A stretch of DNA of 13,068 nucleotides from Gemmatimonadota bacterium (GCA_003220855.1 QHTP01000010.1:1-13068), one strand, 5' to 3'; positions 1-10,365 are shown, counted from the first letter of the stretch. The notes: generated from the letters alone by a model not told the origin. Numbers and translations: made by a program.

Positions 1-219
1 TACTGCGTCGGCTCCAGCATCGGACTGATGGTGATGTTGGTGGCGCTGGGCGTCATGAGCGTCGCCTGGATGCTCGTGATCGCCGCCCTCGTGTTCGTGC
101 AGAAGCTGCTGCGCGCCAAACCCGCCATCGACGTGCCGGTCGCCCTCGCGATCGTCGCATTCGGAATCCTGATCATCACCACGCCCGGATCGGTTCCGGG
201 CCTCATGCCACCGATCTAA
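1..219 (+). CDS. DUF2182 family integral membrane protein, C-terminal part (left-truncated)
   Basis: The frame is open from the first base and ends at TAA 217-219, giving the last 72 residues; the start lies outside the window. Two hydrophobic segments are visible, about residues 9-35 and 45-62, separated by a short basic loop (KLLRAK). The first holds a Gly-Val-Met-Ser-Val-Ala-Trp-Met run that resembles the conserved GVMNLLWM-type motif in the last part of DUF2182 proteins (predicted metal-binding membrane proteins of unknown function). What is seen is the membrane segments and that motif; the family call is from memory of the family pattern. It sits 18 bases upstream of the DUF899 gene and could be cotranscribed with it. 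No function can be assigned from this fragment. Confidence 0.72.
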   Translation, partial: YCVGSSIGLMVMLVALGVMSVAWMLVIAALVFVQKLLRAKPAIDVPVALAIVAFGILIITTPGSVPGLMPPI

Positions 220-237
220 GACCTTCAGAGAGAGACC

Positions 238-948
238 ATGCCGAAACCAAAGATCGTGTCACCGGACGAATGGGCCACCGCCCGCAAGCGCCTGCTCGTC
301 AAGGAGAAGGAGCTGACCCGTCAACGTGACGCGCTGAGCGCCGAACGGCGCTCGCTGCCGATGGTCGCGCTCGAGAAAGAGTACGTGTTCGAGGGGCCGG
401 AAGCGGGGGCACGCCGCACGCTGCGTGACCTGTTCGGCAAGCAGCGCCAGCTCATCGTCTATCACTTCATGTTTGGTCTCCCTCCCGATTGGGAAGACGA
501 AGGGTGTCCGGCCTGCTCGTACGTGGCCGACAACTTCGCGGGCAGTCTCGTGCACCTCGCAGCGCGTGACGCCGCCTTCGCGGTGATCTCGCGCGCGCCG
601 CTCGCCAAGATCGCGCCGTTCAAGAAGCGCATGGGCTGGACGTTCCCATGGCTGTCGTCGTACGGGACCGACTTCAACGACGACTTTGGCGTGACGCTCG
701 ACGCCACACACACGACCTACAACTATGCGCCCGTCAGCCAGCAGCCCGAGGGCCGGCCGCATGAAGGCGAGCGGGAAGGCTTGAGCGTGTTCTTCCGCGA
801 CGGGACCCGAGTGTTCCACACCTACTCGACCTACCAGCGCGGTCTGGATCCGCTCCTCAATACCTACAACCTGCTCGATCTCACGCCGCTCGGCCGACAG
901 GAAGACGAGGGCATCATGCATTGGCTGAAATACCACGATGAGTACTGA
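238..948 (+). CDS. DUF899 family thioredoxin-like protein
   Basis: A 236-residue protein that fits the DUF899 family along its whole length. The N-terminal helix is rich in charged residues (KEKELTRQRD, then AERRSLPMV), followed by an EKEYVFEGP strand, an LRDLFGKQRQLIVYHFMF core strand, a CPAC pair at residues 90-93, a VISRAPL strand and an RMGWTFPWLSS motif. DUF899 proteins have a thioredoxin-like fold and the CxxC sits where a redox pair would be, so a redox role is plausible. No substrate is known to me, and annotation as a dithiol-disulfide isomerase would be inference. No signal peptide is visible, so it is probably cytoplasmic. The ATG at 238 follows a purine-rich AGAGAGA stretch (227-235) and gives the usual family N-terminus. 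A long reverse-strand frame over this gene is a GC-bias shadow. Confidence 0.9.
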   Translation: MPKPKIVSPDEWATARKRLLVKEKELTRQRDALSAERRSLPMVALEKEYVFEGPEAGARRTLRDLFGKQRQLIVYHFMFGLPPDWEDEGCPACSYVADNFAGSLVHLAARDAAFAVISRAPLAKIAPFKKRMGWTFPWLSSYGTDFNDDFGVTLDATHTTYNYAPVSQQPEGRPHEGEREGLSVFFRDGTRVFHTYSTYQRGLDPLLNTYNLLDLTPLGRQEDEGIMHWLKYHDEY

Positions 949-1009
949 CCGGATCGAGAAGCGCGTCGCGCCGCTGCGAAAGCTGCTCGCGGGCCAGGTG
1001 CGTACGTGA
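938..1009 (+). other. Possible 23-residue ORF or remnant of a lost gene
   Basis: An ATG at 938 overlaps the end of the DUF899 gene by 11 bases and opens a frame of 23 codons (MSTDRIEKRVAPLRKLLAGQ, then VRT) closed by TGA 1007-1009. The peptide looks like a genuine N-terminus that stops abruptly. An Ile-Glu-x-x-(Val/Ile)-x-Pro-Leu-Arg pattern faintly recalls the start of DUF3050 or heme-oxygenase-like proteins, but that match is from memory and weak. No clear ribosome binding site precedes it, and the sequence after the stop does not continue the same protein in any obvious way. It may be a truncated gene remnant, or chance. Confidence 0.25.
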
Positions 1010-1113
1010 GCGGGCAAACGGAAGGTCAGTAGACCGTGCCCGGGCCGTCTCAGGGCCGGCGCGCCCAGCCATTCATACTCAGTGGCTATCATGGCGAGGC
1101 GACACGCGGCACC

Positions 1114-1428
1114 GTGACGATCCGAGAGTTCAACCGCGAGCAGCGCATGCGGCGGGCGTTTGCGGGACTCGGGAAGTGGTGGGGCGTGGCGCTCATATCC
1201 GTCCTGGTCCCCGTCGCGCACTTTGTGCTCGTCCCTTCGTTCCTGCTCTACGGCGTGTGGCAGTTCTTCCAGCGCCTCGGCACGGCAGAGCTCGCCACCG
1301 ATGCTCGCGGCACGTGCCCCGACTGCGGTGCGGAGCAAACGCTCGAGCTCGCGCCGCGGTGGCGGTCACCGCAGCCGGTCACCTGCAAACAGTGCAACCG
1401 CGGGTTGCGACTCACTGTGCCGCCCTAG
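1114..1428 (+). CDS. Small membrane protein with C-terminal zinc ribbon
   Basis: A 104-residue protein if read from the GTG at 1114; the frame is also open to an earlier GTG at 1036. I prefer 1114 because the upstream stretch is low-complexity and the protein from here begins with an ordinary hydrophilic helix (VTIREFNREQRMRRAF). Residues 24-52 form a hydrophobic stretch rich in Val and Leu with Pro33 and Pro41, either one long membrane segment or a short hairpin. The C-terminal third has CPDC (68-71) and CKQC (91-94), spaced like a zinc ribbon that would sit in the cytoplasm. I do not recognise the family. It lies between DUF899 and gnd with a 74-base gap before gnd, so it could be read with either group or alone. 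A role in metal or nucleic-acid sensing would be speculation. Confidence 0.6.
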   Translation: MTIREFNREQRMRRAFAGLGKWWGVALISVLVPVAHFVLVPSFLLYGVWQFFQRLGTAELATDARGTCPDCGAEQTLELAPRWRSPQPVTCKQCNRGLRLTVPP

Positions 1429-1491
1429 GCGAGCGGCTCACGGTGACGGCGCTCGACCTATTAGTCTTCCAGGTGGTGCGGATCGGTCACT

Positions 1492-1496
1492 GGAGG
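1492..1496 (+). promoter_or_regulatory. Ribosome binding site of gnd
   Basis: GGAGG lies six bases upstream of the ATG at 1503. It fixes the start of gnd there rather than at in-frame upstream codons that would add an Arg-rich extension overlapping the zinc-ribbon gene. Confidence 0.75.
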
Positions 1497-1502
1497 CCGC
1501 GG

Positions 1503-2522
1503 ATGCAGTTGGGGATGATTGGACTCGGGCGCATGGGCGCCAACATGGTGCGTCGTCTCATGCGAGGCGGCCACAGCTGCGTGGTACACGATAGGGCGGC
1601 CGCCGCCGTGCAGGCGCTCACCGGCGAGGGCGCGATCGGGGCGACGACCCTGGACGATTTCGTCACGCGGCTCGTGCCCCCCCGAACCGTGTGGCTGATG
1701 GTGCCTGCCGCGGTCGTGGATGCCACCCTCGATGCGCTCCTTCCCAAACTGGCCGCCGGCGACGTCGTGGTGGATGGCGGGAACTCCTTTTATCGCGACG
1801 ACCTGCTTCGCGCCAAGCGGCTCGCCGACCGGGGGCTACACCACGTGGACTGTGGCACGAGCGGCGGGATTGCCGGTCTCGAGCGCGGGTACTGTCTGAT
1901 GATCGGCGGCGAACAGGACGTGGTGCGCCGGCTCGACTCGATCTTCGTTACCCTCGCTCCGGGAGCAGGATCGACGCTCAAGACGCCCGGTCGTGAAGGG
2001 CGCGGCGGGACCGCGGAGCAGGGCTACCTGCATTGCGGTCCGCATGGGGCGGGCCATTTCGTGAAGATGATCCACAACGGCATCGAATACGGGATGATGG
2101 CGGCGTTCGCGGAGGGACTGAACATCCTCAAGCACGCCGGGGTGGGAAAGCAGGCGCCGGCCGCGGATGCCGAGACCACGCCGCTCCGCGATCCCCCGGC
2201 CTATCAGTACGATCTCGACCTGCCCGACATCACGGAAGTCTGGCGCCGCGGCAGCGTCATCGCCTCGTGGCTGCTCGACCTCACTGCTGCCGCCCTCGCC
2301 GCCGATCCGGCCCTCGATCACTTCCAGGGACGGGTGTCGGACTCGGGGGAGGGACGCTGGACTCTCGAAGCGGCGATCGACGAGGCGGTGCCGGCGAACG
2401 TCCTCGCCGCGGCGCTCTTCGAACGGTTCACCTCGCGCGGCGGGGCCGACTTCCAAAACCGCCTCCTCTCCGCCATGCGTGCCGAGTTCGGCGGCCATGC
2501 GGAGAAAGGTGTCCTCTCGTAA
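1503..2522 (+). CDS. gnd: 6-phosphogluconate dehydrogenase, decarboxylating, short form
   Basis: Oxidatively decarboxylates 6-phosphogluconate to ribulose-5-phosphate, the last step of the oxidative pentose phosphate pathway. The 339-residue length matches the short bacterial form (about 300-340 residues, as against about 470 for the E. coli type). The Rossmann motif GLGRMG spans residues 7-12. DGGNS (91-95) and GTSGGIAG (118-125) are substrate-binding motifs. The catalytic block GHFVKMIHNGIEYG carries Lys188, Asn192 and Glu195. At the end of the second strand the sequence is VVHDR with Asp30, where an acidic residue generally favours NAD over NADP; enzymes that use NADP usually have Asn-Arg-Ser/Thr there. 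The ATG at 1503 is backed by GGAGG. This is the first gene of the pentose phosphate/glycogen cluster, and its TAA stop overlaps the presumed rpiA start by one base. The name is firm; cofactor use is inferred. Confidence 0.95.
   Translation: MQLGMIGLGRMGANMVRRLMRGGHSCVVHDRAAAAVQALTGEGAIGATTLDDFVTRLVPPRTVWLMVPAAVVDATLDALLPKLAAGDVVVDGGNSFYRDDLLRAKRLADRGLHHVDCGTSGGIAGLERGYCLMIGGEQDVVRRLDSIFVTLAPGAGSTLKTPGREGRGGTAEQGYLHCGPHGAGHFVKMIHNGIEYGMMAAFAEGLNILKHAGVGKQAPAADAETTPLRDPPAYQYDLDLPDITEVWRRGSVIASWLLDLTAAALAADPALDHFQGRVSDSGEGRWTLEAAIDEAVPANVLAAALFERFTSRGGADFQNRLLSAMRAEFGGHAEKGVLS
2507..2511 (+). promoter_or_regulatory. Candidate ribosome binding site for rpiA
   Basis: AGGTG inside GGAGAAAGGTG (2501-2511) near the end of gnd lies ten bases before the ATC at 2522. 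It supports translation beginning close to the gnd stop codon although no standard start codon is present there. The GTG at 2509 within it is in the wrong frame for RpiA. Confidence 0.4.
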
Positions 2523-3265
2523 TCCCGGACCGGACGCATCCCGCCTCCGTAGCGGGTGGCAGCGATGATCCGAGCATCCAGGCCGCGGCCGCGCAGGCGA
2601 TCGAGCTGATCACGGACGGGGCGCGGGTCGGGCTCGGATCGGGGCGCGCCGCCTCGGTATTCATCGCGCAGCTCGGCGCGCGTCGGCGCGAGGGTTTGCG
2701 GGTGTCGGGCGTGCCGACGTCGCATGTGTCAGCCTACGAGGCGCGGCGGGCCGGTATCCCCCTCATCGAGTTGGGAGCCGGGGGGCCCTTGGATCTCACG
2801 GTGGACGGCGCGGACGAAGTCGCGCCGAACCTCGATCTCGTCAAGGGGCGGGGGGGTGCGTTGCTGCGCGAGCGCATCGTGGCGGCGGCCTCCGCGAGCC
2901 AGGTCATCCTCGTCGGTGCGGATAAGCTCGTCCGGGCGCTCGGTGAGCGGGGACCGGTGCCCGTAGAGGTGATCCCCCTGGCGGAGTGGCTCGTCACGCG
3001 GGAGCTCAATGCGCTCGGCCTCGCGCCCACCCGGCGAATGGACGCCGGCGGATCGCGACCGTTCATCACCGAGAATGGGAATGTCATCGTCGATTGCACC
3101 CTTCCGGAGCCGCTCCGTGACGGCACAACGGCCCGGGAACTCCAACGAGCGATGCTGGCGATCGTCGGGGTGGTGGATACCGGACTCTTTCTCGGCACGG
3201 CGGACCGGGTCTTGGTCGGTCATCCCGACGGGCGGGTGGACACCCGTTCCCGACCGGAGCGCTGA
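2522..3265 (+). CDS. rpiA: Ribose-5-phosphate isomerase A, start codon non-canonical
   Basis: Interconverts ribulose-5-phosphate and ribose-5-phosphate, directly downstream of the Gnd reaction. The RpiA frame is clear: GLGSG (37-41, phosphate loop), GVPTS (63-67), LTVDGADEV with Asp95 and Asp98, KGRGGALLRE with Lys108 and Glu117, and a C-terminal GHPDGRVDT. Spacing of these residues equals E. coli Asp81, Asp84, Lys94 and Glu103, shifted by 14. The start is odd. No ATG, GTG or TTG occurs in frame between a GTG about 250 bases upstream inside gnd and a TTG beyond the GLGSG motif. I place the start at ATC 2522, which overlaps the gnd stop as TAATC and is preceded by AGGTG. This gives 247 residues, slightly longer than the usual 220-235. 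A sequencing error, an ATG-to-ATC change or a frameshift from GTG 2509 are alternatives. Function is firm; the start is not. Confidence 0.88.
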   Translation: MPDRTHPASVAGGSDDPSIQAAAAQAIELITDGARVGLGSGRAASVFIAQLGARRREGLRVSGVPTSHVSAYEARRAGIPLIELGAGGPLDLTVDGADEVAPNLDLVKGRGGALLRERIVAAASASQVILVGADKLVRALGERGPVPVEVIPLAEWLVTRELNALGLAPTRRMDAGGSRPFITENGNVIVDCTLPEPLRDGTTARELQRAMLAIVGVVDTGLFLGTADRVLVGHPDGRVDTRSRPER

Positions 3266-3271
3266 GGGTCC

Positions 3272-4036
3272 ATGCGCGCCGACCTTGAGGTGCTGCCCAG
3301 CGCCGGTGTGCTCGCCGATGTGGCGGCGGGACAGTTCGTCGCGGCCGCGGGCGATGCGATCCATGCGCGCGGGGCGTTCGTGGTCGCCCTCTCCGGCGGC
3401 TCGACCCCGCGACGTACCTACGAGCGGCTCGCCATGGAACCGCTGGGTTCGCGGGTGATGTGGTCGCGCGTGCAGGTCTTGTGGGGAGACGAGCGCTGCG
3501 TGCCACCGGACCACGGGGAGAGCAACTACCGCATGGCGCGCGAAACGCTGCTCGACCGCGTACCGGTCCCCGCGGCGAACGTGCACCGGATTCATGGTGA
3601 GGACGATCCCGCCGCTGCCGCTGCGCTCTACGAAGCGACGCTGCGTGCCCTGCTCAAGACGCCGGCCGGCCCGCCCCGCACGGCCCCCGGGGCGCGCATC
3701 GATCTCGTCCTCCTGGGGTTGGGCGATGACGGGCACACGGCCTCGCTCTTTCCCGGGAGCGCCGCCGCCCACGAGCGGACGCGCTGGGTGATGGCCGAAT
3801 ACGCGGCCGCGGCGTCCATGTGGCGGGTCACCCTCACGCTGGCGGTGATCAACGCAGCGGCCGAGGTCCTGTTTCTCGTCTCCGGCGGTGCCAAGGCGGG
3901 CGTTGTCCGGCGGGTGCTCGAGGGTCCCTACCGTCCCCAGGAGCTCCCGGCGCAGGCGATTGCGCCGTCCAACGGCCGGGTGCGCTGGTGTGTGGACGCG
4001 GCGGCGGCCGCGGAACTTGGGAAGGGATCGCCCTGA
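3272..4036 (+). CDS. pgl: 6-phosphogluconolactonase
   Basis: Hydrolyses 6-phosphogluconolactone, the product of Zwf, to 6-phosphogluconate, the substrate of Gnd. The 254 residues match the DevB/SOL type of Pgl in the NagB-like fold rather than the beta-propeller YbhE type. Visible motifs are VVALSGGSTPR (37-47, phosphate loop), WGDERCVP (71-78) followed by ESNYRMA, and LGLGDDGHTASLFPG ending near residue 162 with Asp153 and His155 in the expected catalytic region. The ATG at 3272 lies six bases after the rpiA stop, behind GAGGG or the slightly earlier GGAG. It is followed four bases later by pgm. Nothing looks truncated. It is cytoplasmic, with no signal peptide. Identification is secure from the motif order. 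Confidence 0.95.
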   Translation: MRADLEVLPSAGVLADVAAGQFVAAAGDAIHARGAFVVALSGGSTPRRTYERLAMEPLGSRVMWSRVQVLWGDERCVPPDHGESNYRMARETLLDRVPVPAANVHRIHGEDDPAAAAALYEATLRALLKTPAGPPRTAPGARIDLVLLGLGDDGHTASLFPGSAAAHERTRWVMAEYAAAASMWRVTLTLAVINAAAEVLFLVSGGAKAGVVRRVLEGPYRPQELPAQAIAPSNGRVRWCVDAAAAAELGKGSP

Positions 4037-4040
4037 GTCA

Positions 4041-5714
4041 ATGAAGATCAGTCCCCTCGCGGGCCATCCGGCTCCGCCGGCGATGCTGCTCGACGTCTCC
4101 AGGCTGGTCACGGCCTATTACACGGAGATCCCCGATCCCTCGGTACCCGCCCAGCGAGTCGCGTTCGGCACGTCGGGGCATCGCGGCTCGGCGTTCGAGA
4201 CGACCTTCAACGAATGGCACGTGCTCGCGATCAGCGAGGCCATCTGCCGCTACCGCCGGCGGCAGGGCATTGACGGCCCGCTCTTTCTCGGCCTCGACAC
4301 GCATGCACTATCGGTGCCGGCCTGCGCCACCGCCCTCGAGGTGCTGGCGGCAAACGGCATCGACGTCATGCTCGCCGAGCACGACGAATACACGCCGACG
4401 CCCGCGGTGTCGCACGCCATCCTCTGCTACAACCGCGGACGCACCACGGGGCTGGCCGACGGCATCGTCATCACGCCGTCCCACAATCCGCCGGACAACG
4501 GAGGGTTCAAGTACAACCCCCCTCATGGGGGGCCGGCCGACAGCGACGTCACCCGCTGGATCGAAGCCCGGGCCAATGAGTTGGTGGCGCGCGGCCTCGA
4601 AGGCGTGAAGCGCATCCCATACGAGAAGGCGGTGCGCGCCGCCACGACGCACCGGCATGACTATCTCAACGCGTACGTGCGCGATCTGGCGAACGTCGTC
4701 GACATGGAGGCGATCCGCGGCGCGGGGCTTCGCCTGGGCGTGGACCCCCTCGGTGGGGCCGGCGTCCATTACTGGGCCCCGATCGCCGACCGGTACCATC
4801 TCGATCTGACGGTCGTGAGCGATGTGGTGGATCAGACGTTCCGGTTCATGACCGTGGATTGGGACGGCCGGATTCGGATGGACCCGTCGTCGTCCTACGC
4901 GATGCAGCGGTTGATCGGCCTGAAGGGCCGGTTCGACATCGCCTTCGCTTGCGACACCGACCACGACCGACACGGGATTGTCACGAGGAGCGGGGAGTTG
5001 CTTCCTCCCAATCACTACTTTTCGGTCGCCGTGTCGCATCTCTTCCAACACCGGCCGGAATGGCCCGAGCGAGCGGCTGTCGGCAAGACGGTGGTAACCA
5101 GCCAGATGATTGATCGTGTCACCGCCCAGCTTGGCCGGAAACTCTACGAGGTGCCGGTCGGATTCAAGTGGTTCGTCGATGGCCTCCTCGACGGCTCACT
5201 TGGCTTCGGCGGCGAAGAGAGCGCGGGTGCGTCGTTCGTTCGCCTGGATGGCAGTGTCTGGACGACCGACAAAGACGGCATCGTCCCGACCTTGCTTGCG
5301 GCGGAGATCACGGCGCGGATGGACCGCGATCCCGGCGAGCGCTACCGCGAACTCACGCGCGAGCTCGGCGAGCCGCTGTACGACCGGGTTGAGGCGCCCG
5401 CCACCCCGGAGCAAAAGGAGCTTTTGGAGAAACTCTCGCCGCAGCAGGTCCGGTCCACGGACCTGGCCGGCGAAAAGATCCACGCGATCCTCACCCGCGC
5501 GCCGGGCAACGGCGCTCCCATCGGCGGGTTGAAGGTGGTGGCGGAGAGCGGATGGTTCGCGGCGCGCCCGTCAGGAACTGAGGATATCTACAAGATCTAC
5601 GCGGAGAGTTTCCGCGGAGCGGACCATCTGCGCCGCATCCTGGAGGAAGCAGAGGCGATCGTCAGCGATACGCTGGTGGCGCCGTCCGCGAAGGACGGGG
5701 GCGTCGAGCCATGA
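4041..5714 (+). CDS. pgm: Phosphoglucomutase, alpha-D-glucose-phosphate-specific
   Basis: Converts glucose-1-phosphate released by GlgP to glucose-6-phosphate for Zwf. The 557 residues agree with the E. coli Pgm class (546 residues). The four alpha-D-phosphohexomutase sites are all intact: the phosphoserine loop TPSHNPP with Ser147 (E. coli Ser146), the magnesium site DTDHDR at 305-310, the sugar-recognition loop GGEESAG at 390-396, and the phosphate-binding RPSGTED at 509-515. The N-terminal FGTSGHRG signature is present. The frame is open further upstream to 3888, but the ATG at 4041, four bases after the pgl stop, gives the normal N-terminus. The stop overlaps the glgP start as ATGA, so the two are probably translationally coupled. 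This gene joins the glycogen half of the cluster to the pentose phosphate half. Confidence 0.96.
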   Translation: MKISPLAGHPAPPAMLLDVSRLVTAYYTEIPDPSVPAQRVAFGTSGHRGSAFETTFNEWHVLAISEAICRYRRRQGIDGPLFLGLDTHALSVPACATALEVLAANGIDVMLAEHDEYTPTPAVSHAILCYNRGRTTGLADGIVITPSHNPPDNGGFKYNPPHGGPADSDVTRWIEARANELVARGLEGVKRIPYEKAVRAATTHRHDYLNAYVRDLANVVDMEAIRGAGLRLGVDPLGGAGVHYWAPIADRYHLDLTVVSDVVDQTFRFMTVDWDGRIRMDPSSSYAMQRLIGLKGRFDIAFACDTDHDRHGIVTRSGELLPPNHYFSVAVSHLFQHRPEWPERAAVGKTVVTSQMIDRVTAQLGRKLYEVPVGFKWFVDGLLDGSLGFGGEESAGASFVRLDGSVWTTDKDGIVPTLLAAEITARMDRDPGERYRELTRELGEPLYDRVEAPATPEQKELLEKLSPQQVRSTDLAGEKIHAILTRAPGNGAPIGGLKVVAESGWFAARPSGTEDIYKIYAESFRGADHLRRILEEAEAIVSDTLVAPSAKDGGVEP

Positions 5715-8250
5715 GCAAACACACTCGTGTCAGCCACCCGATCTACGACCTTCTGCCCACGGACATCGGCGGGTTCGGTTCTCTGGCGGAACTCGCCTTG
5801 GATCTGCATTGGTCGTGGAATCATGGCACCGACGACGTGTGGCGGCAGCTTGATCCCGAACTGTGGGAGAGCACGCATAACCCGTGGGTCGTCCTACAGA
5901 CGGTCTCGCGCGACCAGATCGAGCGCGTGTTGGCCAACCCCGTCTTCCGCAAACGTGTCGCTGGCCTGGTGCAAGCGACACGGCAAGCGGCAAAGGCGCC
6001 CGCTTGGTTTCAAAGACATCACGCGGACGCTCCCCTGACCTGCGCCGCGTATTTCAGCATGGAATTCATGTTGAGCGAAGCTCTGCCCATCTACTCGGGC
6101 GGGCTCGGTAATGTGGCCGGTGATCAACTCAAGGCCGCCAGCGATCTCGGTGTGCCGGTGGTCGGCGTGGGACTGCTCTACCAGCAGGGCTATTTTCGTC
6201 AGGTCATCGACAAGAGCGGAGACCAACAGGCCCTCTTCCCATATAACGATCCCGGACAGTTGCCGATCACGCCGTTGCGCCAACCCAACGGGGAGTGGTT
6301 GCGGCTGGAGCTCGCGTTGCCTGGGTACTCGGTCTGGCTGCGCGCCTGGCAGGTCCAGGTCGGCAGGGTGAAGCTGTACCTGCTGGACAGCAATGACGCG
6401 GCGAACGCCCCCGCTCATCGGGGGATCACCAGCGAGCTGTATGGCGGCGGGCCTGAGCTGCGCCTCGAGCAGGAACTGTTCCTCGGGATCGGCGGATGGC
6501 GGCTGCTCCGCGCGCTCGGCGTCCACCCGGAGGTCTGCCATCTGAATGAAGGGCACGCGGCGTTCGCCGTCCTGGAACGCGCGCACACTTTCATGGAAGA
6601 GACCGGGCAGTCCTTCGAAGTCGCGCTGGCTGCCACGCGAGCGGGGAACCTCTTCACCACGCACACCGCAGTGGCCGCCGGGTTCGACCGGTTCGCTCCG
6701 GCTCTCATCGAACAATACCTCGGTGGTTATGCCGAGCAGCAGCTCGGCATCACGCTCCACGAGTTGCTGGCCCTGGGCCGCCAGAATCCGAACGACTCGT
6801 CGGAGAGTTTCAACATGGCCTACTTGTCAATTCGCGGGAGCGGGGCGGTGAATGGAGTGAGTCGGTTGCATGGGAGGGTCAGCCGGCACCTTTTTGAGCC
6901 GCTGTTTCCGCACTGGCCAGCGGACGAAGTGCCCGTCGGACACGTGACCAACGGAGTTCACGTGCCGAGCTGGGACTCGGCGGCGGCCGATGCGCTCTGG
7001 ACGGACGCCTGTCGCAAAGACCGCTGGCTGGGGCCGATCGAACGCCTGGAGCAGGACATGCGCTGCCTCTCCAACGCCGCGCTCTGGCAATTTCGCACCG
7101 CCGCCCGCGAGTCTCTCGTCGCATACGCTCGCGAGCGATTGTGCAGGCAACTGGCCGCCTCCGGCGCGTCGCCCGAGGAGATTGACGGGGCGAAACATCT
7201 CTTTGATCCCAACGCGTTGACACTGGGCTTTGCACGCCGCTTCGCGACCTACAAGAGACCGAACTTGCTGCTGCACGATCCGCAGCGACTGCTTCGTCTC
7301 TTGACCGATCCGCAGCGCCCGGTACAACTCATCATCGCGGGCAAGGCGCATCCGGCGGACCAGGCTGGACAAGCCCTCATCCGGGAATGGGTGCATTTCA
7401 TCCGGCAGCCGGAGACGCGCCCGCACGCGATCTTTCTCAGCGACTACGACATGCTGCTGACCGAGCACCTGGTCCAAGGGGTGGACGTCTGGATCAACAC
7501 GCCCCGGCGCCCCTGGGAGGCATGTGGAACGAGCGGCATGAAGGTGCTCGCCAACGGAGGGATCAACCTGTCGGAGTTGGATGGCTGGTGGGCGGAAGCC
7601 TACACGCCCGAGGTCGGGTGGGCCTTGGGAGACGGCCGGGAGCACGGCGAGGATCCCGCGTGGGACGCCGTCGAAGCCAACGCGCTCTACACCCTGCTCG
7701 AGCGGGAGGTGGTGCCCGAGTTTTATTCCCGCGACGAACAGGGCATTCCCACGGCCTGGGTGGAGCGGATGCGGGAAAGCATGGCGCGACTGACACCGCG
7801 CTTTTCCACGAACCGCTCGGTACGGGAATACACCGTGCAACATTACCTGCCGGCTGCAGCCGCCTACCGTGGGCGCGCTGCCGATAACGGCGCGGTGGCG
7901 AGGAACATCGTCGGTTGGGAACATACGCTGAAGGAGAAATGGGTCACGCTCCGCTTCGGCGACGTGAAGGTACAGACAGATACGGCCCAACACGTGTTTG
8001 AGGCAGAGGTGTATTTCAATGACCTCGATCCGAACGCCGTGCGAGTCGAGCTGTATGCCGATGGGATCAATGGCGGCAGTCCAATCCGACAGGAGATGAG
8101 CCGCGTCCAGCCATCGGGCGGCCCGCGTCGGTGGATCTATCGCGCATCGGTCTCGGCAACCCGTTCCGCCGGGGACTATACGGCGCGCATCATACCGCAC
8201 CGCGCCGGCGTGGCGGTGCCCCTCGAAGTCGCTCCCATTCTGTGGCAGCG

Positions 8251-8254
<4 letters not shown>
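5711..8254 (+). CDS. glgP: Alpha-glucan (glycogen) phosphorylase, GT35
   Basis: Phosphorolyses alpha-1,4-glucan ends to glucose-1-phosphate using pyridoxal phosphate. At 847 residues it belongs to the divergent bacterial branch of GT35 with an N-terminal DUF3417-like region (about residues 1-115), not to the E. coli MalP/GlgP branch. Seen are YSGGLGNVAGDQLKAASDLG around residues 128-147, an HLNEGHAAFAVLER active-site segment, VTNGVHVPSW, FARRFATYKRPNLL, and the cofactor site EACGTSGMK with Lys611 as the Schiff-base lysine, followed by NLSELDGWWAE. About 110 residues at the C-terminus form an additional beta-rich domain. The ATG at 5711 overlaps the pgm stop (ATGA) and has a G-rich stretch about nine bases upstream. 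GC content is lower than in gnd, rpiA or zwf. A role in maltodextrin rather than glycogen breakdown is possible; pairing with glgX favours glycogen. Confidence 0.95.

Positions 8255-10357
<2,103 letters not shown>

Positions 10358-10365
<8 letters not shown>

Noticed and set aside
1062..1092. TATCAT near 1087 as a -10 box for the zinc-ribbon gene
   Set aside because: No plausible -35 hexamer lies 16-18 bases upstream, where the sequence is pure GC-rich filler.
259..1338. 359-codon open frame on the - strand over DUF899 and the zinc-ribbon gene
   Set aside because: Antisense to a recognised family member, with composition typical of a shadow frame.
1429..1502. Promoter for the cluster in the gap before gnd (TATTAG near 1459)
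   Set aside because: The hexamer matches the -10 consensus weakly and has no -35 element at suitable spacing; the sequence does not support a call.
2844..2860. Poly-G run in rpiA considered as a slippery or frameshift site
   Set aside because: The frame encodes the conserved KGRGGALLRE motif without interruption on both sides, so there is no shift.
3888..4040. Upstream in-frame extension of pgm
   Set aside because: It lies inside pgl and is Arg-rich; ATG 4041 gives the usual mutase N-terminus.
2729..4111. 460-codon open frame on the - strand across rpiA and pgl
   Set aside because: It is antisense to two well-defined enzymes, Arg/Gly/His-rich and low in complexity, as expected when high GC removes stop codons from the opposite strand.
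8131..8250. Upstream in-frame extension of glgX
   Set aside because: It would overlap glgP by 124 bases and adds an Arg/His-rich stretch absent from debranching enzymes; GTG 8251 gives a normal GTGA junction.
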